Assembly: GCF_000308695.1 (NCBI RefSeq)
Contig: NZ_BAGG01000018.1
Coordinates: 1-41,192, forward strand
Length of the DNA: 41,192 nt
Reading direction: 5' to 3'
Origin: Nocardia takedensis NBRC 100417
GTDB taxonomy: Bacteria > Actinomycetota > Actinomycetes > Mycobacteriales > Mycobacteriaceae
The position numbers and the translations under genes are program-made. Below, piece after piece: positions 34,991 to 41,192 of the stretch (its first letter is position 1; every line of letters begins with the position of its first letter). The notes under the pieces were generated by a model, which saw nothing but the letters and a program-made list of their open reading frames with translations, did not search any database and was not told the DNA's origin.

Positions 34991-35461
34991 ATGGCCCGCT
35001 CTCTCGCTCGTCGAACTACCCGTCGCACGGCGGCGGCAGCTGTCATCGGCTCAGCGCTGCTCGCGGTCACGGCGTCATCGGTGGCCGCCGCTCCACATGC
35101 TTCCTCGGGAAGCGGTGCGGCGCGTGTTCAACAGGTGACGCAGTTGAACGACTACTGCGAGGTCCCGGGCGCCGTCGCGCACTTGGCCGATGGCAGGACC
35201 GTCTATTGTGTCCGGGTCGAGAGAACCGACGCCTACGTCTGGTCCTATCAGCGAGGAAATCTGACTCACGACCCCAATCAGCGGGGATACAGCTGTGGTG
35301 ACAACGGGTGCCGCTTTCCCGACGGCAGCGAGGTGCCGGGCTACCAACGGTGCGGCATCCTGTGCGGCGAACCGCCTACGAGTGGTGATGTGCAGAGCGG
35401 TCTCGCGGAATGTTTCGAATCGGGCGAAGACTTCGAGGTGTGCGAGGGTCGCATTCGCTGA
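34991..35461 (+). CDS. Secreted cysteine-rich protein of unknown function
   Basis: A 156-residue protein with a classical signal peptide: basic start ARSLARRTTRRT, hydrophobic core AAAAVIGSALLAVTASSVA, and an AXA-type cut near VAAAPHA. The mature part, about 120 residues, has eight cysteines (NDYCEV, VYCVR, YSCGDNGCRF, YQRCGILCGE, AECFES, FEVCEG), likely in disulfides. No enzyme motif is seen. A GGAAGGAG ribosome site precedes the ATG. Codon use is less GC-extreme than in the housekeeping genes, which hints at a more recent arrival. Confidence 0.75.
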   Translation: MARSLARRTTRRTAAAAVIGSALLAVTASSVAAAPHASSGSGAARVQQVTQLNDYCEVPGAVAHLADGRTVYCVRVERTDAYVWSYQRGNLTHDPNQRGYSCGDNGCRFPDGSEVPGYQRCGILCGEPPTSGDVQSGLAECFESGEDFEVCEGRIR

Positions 35462-35588
35462 GAAGGCGCGGGGTGTTCCATCTGCGGGCAGGGCCGGAGC
35501 GGAATCTGTTGGCCCCTGGATGTTTTCCCGGATCAGAAACCGATTGCCCGGTATGTGACGGGGCGTAACGCGGTGCCTCGCGAATGCG

Positions 35589-37259
35589 GTGTCACGGGGC
35601 GTGAGGCTCAGCAGGGGAGCGAATGCTCCGGTGAACATGTCGGTTGCCACAGTGGTGCTCGAGTGGGGTACGCGCGGCGCGGTCGATACCCAGGCGCTCC
35701 TATTGGCCGACAACGGCAAGATCCGCGGCGATGACGACTTCGTTTTCTACAACGCGCCGAGGCACCCGTCCGGTTCGGTCGCACTGGATCGACCCGCGTC
35801 CGGTCGTGCGGCGCTGACGGTCGCGCTGACGACCGTACCGACGGATGTCGCCCGGATCGTCATCGCCGCCTCGGTCGATACCGATACGTTCCGTGAGGTC
35901 ACCGACCTGCGGCTCGAGGTCCGTGACGGGCTGAGCGCGGTGCTGACGTGCGATGTGGAACAACCGGATGCGGTGACCGCGATGGTTCTCGGTGAATTCT
36001 ATCGCCGTGACGGGGCGTGGAAGTTCCGCAGCGTCGGCCAGGGCTGGGCCAATGGATTGCGCGGGCTCGCCGAGGAATTCGGTGTCGCGATCGATGACGA
36101 CCTGGAGTCTGCCCCGGCTCCCGCACCTGTCGGCAGCCCGGTACCCGCGCCCGAGTTCTCGACGCCTGCTCGCTCTCGGTCCGAGATGGCCGCCGGTTGG
36201 TATCCGGACGACGATGATCCCGGTCGGATCCGCTGGTGGAACGGGACGGCTTGGACCGGCGACATCCGCACTGTCTTCGGTGGGGATCCCTCCGTGTGCG
36301 AGCGGTGCGGCAGACCCCGACGGGTGCCGCGATTCGGTTCGCCGCCGCCGTGCCGGTGGTGCGAGTCCGAGGTGAACGGGTTCATGGAGACGTGGCGATC
36401 GCAAGCATGGCAGACGTTGACCACGGCCGGCCCTCGTGGCCCCGCCTGGGAGGAGTTGTGGGTGGCGCTGCGATTCCAGCGGATCCACGAGGCGACCGGT
36501 CGTGAGGCCCTGCGCCCTCTGGCGATCGCCTACCTGGAGCGTGTTGTCACCTTCGCCTTCGCCGACGACGAGATCGAGGAGCACGAACTCGACGGCTTCC
36601 AAGCGGCGGTGAACGATCTGACCGCCGCGGTCGACCTCGGCGCGGCTCGGCAGCGAGTGGATGAACTGAGTATGCGCATGCGCCGCGGGCGCGCGTTGAC
36701 CCAGGTGCGGGCGGGGGAACTGCCCAGGGTCCAGCGTCCGGGCCTGCATCTGGAAGCCGACGAGATCGCTTACGTGGATGTCGACGCCGCGCAGGTCAAA
36801 TACCTGGCCTCCGGCCCACGACACACTCCGGGGCGACTGATCGGCAGCAGCAAGAAGCTGCGGTTCGTCAGCCCGGGCGCGGGTGCCGAACTGCCCTGGG
36901 CGAAGGTCGTGTCGATCTCCAGCGAGTACGGGAATGTCCTCGTCTCGGCTTCTACGGCTCGTGGTGGCGGCACCTATCGTGTTCCCGACCCGGAGTACGT
37001 CGCCGCTGTGCTCGAAGGTGCGCTGCGAGTCGCCAAACGACTGGTACTGGCACCGGGACAACGGGATTCCCGGTCGATTCCGCCGGATGTGAAAGCCGAG
37101 GTCTGGCAGCGTGACGGCGGCCGGTGCGTGCAGTGCGGGGACGCCCACTATCTGGAGTTCGACCATGTCATCCCCCTGAGTCGTGGTGGCGCCACGAGCG
37201 TCGGCAACCTCCAGATCCTCTGTCGCCGATGCAATCTCGAGAAAGGTGCGCGTATGTGA
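35589..37259 (+). CDS. Six-part fusion: TerD - DUF2510 - Zn ribbon - TerB-like - PH-like - HNH endonuclease
   Basis: A 556-residue protein. Residues 1-172 form a TerD domain (LSRGANAPV, TVVLEWGT, VDTQALLLADNGKIRGDDDFVFYN), a calcium-binding module of tellurite/stress systems. A Pro/Ala linker (173-195) leads to a DUF2510 motif (AAGWYPD...RWWNGTAWTG, 201-224), then a four-Cys zinc ribbon (Cys237, 240, 255, 258). Residues 285-375 are helical with an acidic FADDEIEEHELDGF element like TerB. Residues 385-485 look like a PH/GRAM fold (GRLIGSSKKLRFVS...LPWAKVVSI). The C-terminus (505-552) is a complete HNH nuclease: CVQC, FDHVIPLSRGG (His526), GNLQILCRRCN (Asn540). The start is GTG 35589 or 35601. 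It stands alone, with no ter genes nearby. Confidence 0.85.
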   Translation: MSRGVRLSRGANAPVNMSVATVVLEWGTRGAVDTQALLLADNGKIRGDDDFVFYNAPRHPSGSVALDRPASGRAALTVALTTVPTDVARIVIAASVDTDTFREVTDLRLEVRDGLSAVLTCDVEQPDAVTAMVLGEFYRRDGAWKFRSVGQGWANGLRGLAEEFGVAIDDDLESAPAPAPVGSPVPAPEFSTPARSRSEMAAGWYPDDDDPGRIRWWNGTAWTGDIRTVFGGDPSVCERCGRPRRVPRFGSPPPCRWCESEVNGFMETWRSQAWQTLTTAGPRGPAWEELWVALRFQRIHEATGREALRPLAIAYLERVVTFAFADDEIEEHELDGFQAAVNDLTAAVDLGAARQRVDELSMRMRRGRALTQVRAGELPRVQRPGLHLEADEIAYVDVDAAQVKYLASGPRHTPGRLIGSSKKLRFVSPGAGAELPWAKVVSISSEYGNVLVSASTARGGGTYRVPDPEYVAAVLEGALRVAKRLVLAPGQRDSRSIPPDVKAEVWQRDGGRCVQCGDAHYLEFDHVIPLSRGGATSVGNLQILCRRCNLEKGARM

Positions 37260-37339
37260 CCCGGCGGGCGAAGAGTCGGCCGGGAGGGGTTGGGTGGGGA
37301 ATAGGGGTGGGGGGTGGTAGAGGGGAGCAGACTGGGGGG

Positions 37340-37732
37340 ATGGGTGAGCAGTTGGTGGTGGTCGACGCGGCGAATGTCGTGGGGTCGCGGCCGGACGGGT
37401 GGTGGCGGGATCGGGCGGGGGCGGCGCGGCGGTTGTTGGCGGCGTTGACCGGGTTGGCGGTGGGTTCCGAGCGGCCGGGGGAGGTCGTGGTGGTGTTGGA
37501 AGGGGCCGCCAACGCCGCGGCGGGTGACGCGCCGGCGAGTGCGGCGGTGCGGGTGGTGACGGCCGCCGGTTCCGGTGACGACGCGATCGTGGACGTGGTG
37601 GACGCCGCCGCCCGGTCCGGGCGTGCGGCGATCACCGTGGTCACCGCGGATCGCGGACTGCGCGCGCGGGTGGAGGCGTTGGGGGCCGAGACCGTCGGCC
37701 CCCGGTGGCTGCTGGAACGTCTGGACTCCTGA
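37340..37732 (+). CDS. NYN/PIN-like domain protein
   Basis: A 130-residue protein with a Rossmann-like PIN/NYN pattern: LVVVDAANVVGSRPDGWWRD at the start (acidic Asp-Asn pair of the active site), EVVVVLEG, AAGSGDDAIVDVVDA (second acidic site), ITVVTADRGLRARVEALG (third acidic site) and a C-terminal VGPRWLLERLD. Related short actinobacterial proteins are presumed RNases, but some databases name them pyrophosphohydrolases. The ATG at 37340 is preceded by a run of six G, and CAGACT could be a -10 for a leaderless mRNA. Confidence 0.7.
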   Translation: MGEQLVVVDAANVVGSRPDGWWRDRAGAARRLLAALTGLAVGSERPGEVVVVLEGAANAAAGDAPASAAVRVVTAAGSGDDAIVDVVDAAARSGRAAITVVTADRGLRARVEALGAETVGPRWLLERLDS

Positions 37733-37867
37733 GCCGGCCGGCGGCACGCACTCGGTAGCGGGGCGCCCAGCGGGTACGGGCGCACCACATGGCCGAATTC
37801 GCTGGGCGAGCGCGCCACCGGATGAGCACGCCCGCAACGGACTTCGAGTGCCGCGCGCCCGAGTGGA

Positions 37868-38074
37868 TCAGGGGAGCGTGCACCCTTGCGGGATGGTGGG
37901 CCCGGCGTCCGCGCTGATCGTGCCGTAGGTCAACAGCGACTTCAGCAGGCAGACCGGGTCGCCGAAGCACCCGGCTGAACCGGTGGAGGTGTCCGCGGTC
38001 GCCGTCGAGGACGCGCCGAGGACGAGTCCGGTGGCCGCGGCCGTCAACAACGCGCCGCGCACGAGGTTCTTCAT
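37868..38074 (-). CDS. Small secreted protein
   Basis: A 68-residue product. Residues 1-29 form a signal peptide (MKNLVRGALLTAAATGLVLG, then SSTATA before the cut), leaving a mature peptide of about 40 residues with three cysteines (AGCFGDPVCLL, PQGCTLP). The start is set by AGGGAA shortly before ATG 38074; the longer frame upstream is Pro/Arg-rich and not plausible. Function unknown; similar short secreted proteins are common in Nocardia and Mycobacterium. Confidence 0.68.
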   Translation of the reverse strand: MKNLVRGALLTAAATGLVLGASSTATADTSTGSAGCFGDPVCLLKSLLTYGTISADAGPTIPQGCTLP

Positions 38075-38196
38075 CTGTTTCCCTACTGTCGAACGAGTGC
38101 GCGCCCGCTCGGCGCGCGTGATCAACGTAGGGAGATCCGATCCCCTGCTGCCGGCCCCGAATTCCGGTGCCGCGAACTCGGGCGAGCGCCGCGGGG

Positions 38197-38859
38197 TCAG
38201 TCCTCGTCGGTGTGGAGGTCGGCGAGTTGGGCGGTGGGCGGGATGCCGGTGTCGAGGAAGCGGATCAGTCGGTGGATGCGGTCGGTGTGGTCGATGCATC
38301 GGCGCAGGCGGTCGCCGAGCAACGCGAGGTCGACGGCGGTGTCGAGGGGGAGTTCGGCGGCGGTGAGGGCGGTGCGCAGGCGGGTGTCGAGTTCGGCCAT
38401 GCGCGTGGCGGATTCGGTGTCGTCGGTGTCGTATCCCCTGGATACGGCCTGTCCGGAGACCGCGGTGCCCTGGGCGGCGAGTTGGCCCATCGCGGCGAGG
38501 ATCTCCACGATCGCCTGCGGTCCGACGCGCTCGGGGTGGGCGCGGTAGGTCTGGTCGGCGACCCGATTGGTGAGCGCGCCGATCCGGGACAGTTCGCTCA
38601 CGATCTGGATGGCGGTGACCACGTGACGAAGATCACGAGCCACGGGGGCTTGGAGGGCGAGCAACACGACGGTGCGCGCCTCGCACGCGCCGTACATCTT
38701 CTGCAATTGCTCGTCGAGCGCGAAGACCTCGTAGGTAGCCTGGAGATCGGCGTCGACGAGGGCGTCGACCACGCGCGCGACGGCGTCGTGGGCGACTCGG
38801 CACATCAGCGTCAGGTCGTTCGTCAACGCGATGAGCTCGTGAGTGAACTGGGTCCGCAC
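38197..38859 (-). CDS. phoU: PhoU-family phosphate regulator
   Basis: A 220-residue helical protein with two PhoU repeats. The start is typical (MRTQFTHELIALTNDLTLM); LDEQLQKMYGACEARTVVLLALQAPVARDLRHVVTAIQIVSELSRIG carries the family metal/helix pattern of the first repeat (with E/DxxxD elements), and the second repeat is more divergent. PhoU normally restrains the phosphate two-component system through the Pst transporter; no pst or phoR/phoP gene lies nearby, so this is an unlinked copy, as PhoY1 is in M. tuberculosis. The GTG start at 38859 follows AGGAGA. It diverges from the transglutaminase-like gene. Confidence 0.92.
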   Translation of the reverse strand: MRTQFTHELIALTNDLTLMCRVAHDAVARVVDALVDADLQATYEVFALDEQLQKMYGACEARTVVLLALQAPVARDLRHVVTAIQIVSELSRIGALTNRVADQTYRAHPERVGPQAIVEILAAMGQLAAQGTAVSGQAVSRGYDTDDTESATRMAELDTRLRTALTAAELPLDTAVDLALLGDRLRRCIDHTDRIHRLIRFLDTGIPPTAQLADLHTDED

Positions 38860-38958
38860 GCGCAGATTCTCTCCTATCGCGCGCCGGTCGAGTACACGAA
38901 TCCCGGCGTGGGACGATCCGACAGGCCGAGTCGGCGATCCTCGGGCAGTATCTGTCGG

Positions 38959-39759
38959 GTGAAGCGTGATGTGTCGGCCCATCTGGAAGTGGCGGTTTCC
39001 GCGTCCGCGGACCTGGAGTTCCAGATCACCGTCGCCCGGGCGCCCGGCCTGGCCATCGACGAGTCGCTGACCTTCGCCCTGGACGGCGAACCCGTGGACC
39101 CGATCGAGATCGTCGGACCGCACGGCACCCGCATCCATCGCCTCGCGGTCGGCTCGGGCACCTTGGTCGCCGACTACAGCGCCACCGTCCTGGGCAATGC
39201 CCGTCCGCAACCGGCCACCGACTACGACCTGGCGCTGTACCTGCGCCCGAGTCGCTACGCCGAATCCGACAAACTGCACACCTTCGCGACGGCCGAATTC
39301 GGCGACGGCTCGCCCGCCGAGCAGGTGGCGGCGATCCGCGCCTGGGTGGCTCGGCGGTTGCGTTACGCGGCGGGGGTCAGCAGGCACACCGACGGCGCGG
39401 TGGACACCCTGCTCGCCGGTTCCGGGGTGTGCCGGGACTTCACCCACCTCACGGTGGCCCTGCTGCGCGCGGTGAAAGTGCCCGCCAGGCTGGTCGCGGC
39501 CTACGCGCCCGGGTGCTGGCCGATGGATTTCCACGCCGTCGCCGAGGCGCACGTCGACGGCGCGTGGCAGGTGCTCGACGCCAGCGGCCTGGCCCCGCGC
39601 AGCACACTGGTCCGCATCGCCACCGGACGCGATGCCGCCGACACCGCCTTCCTGGACAACCACGGCGGTGAGATCTACGTCAACGCGATGTGGGTGAAGG
39701 CGTTCGTGGAGGGGATGCTGCCCCTGGACGACCACACCTCCCCGGCTGTTCTGCACTGA
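38959..39759 (+). CDS. Transglutaminase-like cysteine protease/peptidase domain protein
   Basis: A 266-residue cytoplasmic protein. The first 110 residues form a beta-rich N-terminal domain found in bacterial transglutaminase-like proteins. The papain-like triad is intact: Cys158 in GVCRDFTHL, His192 in PMDFHAVAEA, and Asp207 in QVLDASGLAPR. The reaction may be proteolysis or amide transfer; substrates are unknown for this family. GTG 38959 is supported by CAGTAT 7 nt upstream and by the family N-terminus. It runs in the same direction as the Ddn-like gene 32 nt later. Confidence 0.9.
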   Translation: MKRDVSAHLEVAVSASADLEFQITVARAPGLAIDESLTFALDGEPVDPIEIVGPHGTRIHRLAVGSGTLVADYSATVLGNARPQPATDYDLALYLRPSRYAESDKLHTFATAEFGDGSPAEQVAAIRAWVARRLRYAAGVSRHTDGAVDTLLAGSGVCRDFTHLTVALLRAVKVPARLVAAYAPGCWPMDFHAVAEAHVDGAWQVLDASGLAPRSTLVRIATGRDAADTAFLDNHGGEIYVNAMWVKAFVEGMLPLDDHTSPAVLH

Positions 39760-39779
39760 CGGGTCCGCCGGTCGGGTGT

Positions 39780-39785
39780 TACCGT
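39780..39785 (+). promoter_or_regulatory. -10 box of the Ddn-like gene
   Basis: TACCGT ends 6 nt before GTG 39792. It predicts a leaderless mRNA separate from the upstream gene. Confidence 0.45.
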
Positions 39786-39791
39786 CATCGG

Positions 39792-40184
39792 GTGTCCAGG
39801 AACGACATTCAGCATCGCGTGGTCACCGCGTTCCAGCGCCGCGTCGGCAATCCGCTGCTGCGCAGGCTGCCCGGACACCAGTTGCTGGAGACCGTCGGCC
39901 GGGTGAGCGGTCGGCCGCGGATCACCCCGATCGGCGGCAGGCGCGAGGGTGACGCGTTCTGGCTGGTCTCCGAATTCGGCGAGCGCTCGCAGTATGTGCG
40001 CAACATTCGCAAGGACAACCGGGTTCGCGTCCGGTTGCGGGGGCGCTGGCACACGGGCACGGCCGTCCTGCTGCCCGAGGACGATCCCGTCGCGCGGTTG
40101 GCGACGCTGCCCCGAGGCAACAGCGCGGTGGTGCGCGCGGTCGGCACCGATCTGCTGACCATTCGGATCGATCTCGACCAGTGA
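39792..40184 (+). CDS. Ddn-family (DUF385) F420-dependent nitroreductase/quinone reductase-like protein
   Basis: A 130-residue single-domain protein of the split beta-barrel flavin/deazaflavin class. Typical segments are NPLLRRLPGHQLLETVGRVSGRPRITPI, FWLVSEFGERSQYVRNIRKDNRVRVRLRG and WHTGTAVLLPEDDP. Family members such as mycobacterial Ddn use reduced F420 to reduce quinones or nitro compounds. The N-terminal region is short, so no membrane anchor is evident. The specific substrate cannot be predicted. Confidence 0.88.
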   Translation: MSRNDIQHRVVTAFQRRVGNPLLRRLPGHQLLETVGRVSGRPRITPIGGRREGDAFWLVSEFGERSQYVRNIRKDNRVRVRLRGRWHTGTAVLLPEDDPVARLATLPRGNSAVVRAVGTDLLTIRIDLDQ

Positions 40185-40328
40185 ACCTCCCGTTAAGGGA
40201 TGGATCAGCGCGTCGAGCGGGCGATCTGGATCGTTGGACAATAGTGATCTTTGACCTGGCAACTCTCGGGTAACCTCCGAAAAGGATCAACTTTCGTGAC
40301 GGCGTCCCGGCTGGGAAGGCGGTAGGCG

Positions 40329-40745
40329 ATGGTGGAATCCGGCGATGGTCCCCCACCCGGGAACGGCAGGCCAGAGAACAGCACGCGCGTACTGGCCATC
40401 GCGGCGGCCGTCGCCGCGGTGGCGGCGTTCGCCGTCGCGATCGGACTGATGATCGGCGCCGACGGCGATCAGGAGAACGCCCCCGCCTCGACCACCACGA
40501 CCGCACCCGTCGCCTCGGTGACGGTGCCGCGCACCACCGTCGCGGTTCCACCGTCGGAGGCGGGACGGTTCTCCGCGCCGAACACTTCGCCCTTGCCGAC
40601 CCGGCCCGCGCATCAGGTCGGCGAGGGTTGTTCCGACGGCGGCGTCCCCGGACGGTGGGATGTCGTGACCGGCCGCGGGTGGGTCTGCGTCCCCACCGCC
40701 GCCGTGCCCACCCCGTCCGCGCCCACGTCACCGGGCGGCGGCTGA
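40329..40745 (+). CDS. Single-pass membrane protein with a paired-cysteine motif
   Basis: A 138-residue protein: a polar Pro/Gly-rich N-terminus of 20 residues, one membrane helix (VLAIAAAVAAVAAFAVAIGLMI), then a Thr/Pro/Ala-rich outer linker and one motif GCSDGGVPGRWD...GWVCVP. The form predicts an N-in, C-out topology with the motif outside. Function unknown. It starts at ATG 40329 with GGAAGG 9 nt upstream, and a possible promoter (TTGACC 40251-40256, TAACCT 40271-40276, short spacer) lies in the gap. The next gene is a paralogue. Confidence 0.65.
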   Translation: MVESGDGPPPGNGRPENSTRVLAIAAAVAAVAAFAVAIGLMIGADGDQENAPASTTTTAPVASVTVPRTTVAVPPSEAGRFSAPNTSPLPTRPAHQVGEGCSDGGVPGRWDVVTGRGWVCVPTAAVPTPSAPTSPGGG

Positions 40746-40781
40746 GGTCCGACGTTCCGATCGACCAGCGAAGGCGGTGCG

Positions 40782-41192
40782 ATGGAGACCGACAGGACGA
40801 CACCGGAGGACAATCCGCTGGGCCGCCGGGTGCTGGCGGCGGCGATGATCGTGTGCACCTTCCTCGGACTGATCGTCGCGATAGGTCTGATGCTGCGCAC
40901 CAATCTGGACGACTCCGCGCGCGGCCCCGCCACCCCGCCCCTGGAGGTCGACCCGCCCGCTCCCGTCTACCAGGTCGGCGGCGACTGTTCCGCGGGCGGC
41001 ATCTCCGCCCAGTGGGATCTGCGCGACGGTCAGTTGAACTGTGTGGCGCGCGACAAGATCCGCGATATGCACCGCCCGGGTGAGGACTGCTCCCACGACG
41101 GCATCGCCGCGAACTGGCAGTTCCCCGTGGACCGCTGGGTCTGCGTGCCGGGTGCGCCCACCTCCGCGCCCGCAGCCGCCCCGGCCCCCGCG
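40782..41192 (+). CDS. Paralogous single-pass protein with two paired-cysteine motifs (runs off the window)
   Basis: At least 137 residues, with the 3' end outside the window. After METDRTTPEDNPLGRR there is one membrane helix (VLAAAMIVCTFLGLIVAIGLML), a Pro-rich linker, and two copies of the motif: GGDCSAGGISAQWDLRDG...NCVA and GEDCSHDGIAANWQFPVD...VCVP. An Ala/Pro-rich tail begins at the window edge. It follows its paralogue by 36 nt on the same strand and probably arose from it by duplication. Confidence 0.65.
   Translation, partial: METDRTTPEDNPLGRRVLAAAMIVCTFLGLIVAIGLMLRTNLDDSARGPATPPLEVDPPAPVYQVGGDCSAGGISAQWDLRDGQLNCVARDKIRDMHRPGEDCSHDGIAANWQFPVDRWVCVPGAPTSAPAAAPAPA

Noticed and set aside
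37868..38299. Longer 143-residue form of the small secreted protein
   Set aside because: The added N-terminus is Pro/His/Arg-rich and hides the signal peptide that starts at ATG 38074.
38860..39756. Extension of the phoU frame to 519 residues
   Set aside because: It is antisense to the transglutaminase-like gene; PhoU proteins begin at the MRTQFTHEL segment.

Overview
The window reads as a chromosomal segment of a high-GC actinobacterium of the order Mycobacteriales, most likely Nocardia or a close relative. The grounds are strong GC bias at third codon positions, frequent GTG/TTG starts, many leaderless-looking starts, and a left third whose gene order matches the Mycobacterium tuberculosis Rv1330c-Rv1343c block. 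No tRNA, rRNA, CRISPR array, insertion sequence or phage gene was recognised.

Left third (1-9432), conserved housekeeping block: end of a membrane protein; pncB (NAD salvage, minus strand); clpS (Clp protease adaptor); a DUF2017 protein; a P1/S58 peptidase with a 24-bp tandem repeat at its 3' end; mec-cysO-cysM (carrier-protein cysteine synthesis); a rhomboid protease; a metallo-beta-lactamase-fold phosphodiesterase; rph; rdgB; then, on the minus strand, a DUF3817 protein and an LprD-like membrane protein. murI, present between the rhomboid and metallo-beta-lactamase genes in M. tuberculosis, is missing here.

Middle (9476-14802): a short-chain dehydrogenase with an operator-like palindrome over its -10 box, a secreted lipase, a divergent TetR regulator, and a DHA2-type drug exporter with a winged-helix-like C-terminal extension.

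Biosynthetic region (14993-31531): a 146-residue orphan fragment of an adenylation domain, a strong terminator, then one four-gene operon with 4-nt overlaps at each junction. The operon encodes a 4407-residue trimodular NRPS (C-A-PCP-E / C-A-PCP / C-A-PCP-E / TE) and a DrrA/DrrB/DrrC-like ABC exporter. The domain logic predicts a D-L-D tripeptide, probably N-acylated by the EntF-like first condensation domain, released by the thioesterase and exported by the transporter. The loading enzyme, MbtH partner, phosphopantetheinyl transferase and tailoring enzymes are not in the window.

Right third (31533-41192), accessory: small unknown proteins mixed with several nuclease-fold proteins (an HNH lipoprotein, a YaeQ protein, a six-part TerD-DUF2510-Zn ribbon-TerB-like-PH-like-HNH fusion, a NYN/PIN-like protein), two secreted peptides or proteins, phoU, a transglutaminase-like protein, a Ddn-family protein, and two tandem paralogous single-pass proteins with a paired-cysteine motif. 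The strongest candidates for undescribed biology are the NRPS-exporter operon and the TerD...HNH fusion.
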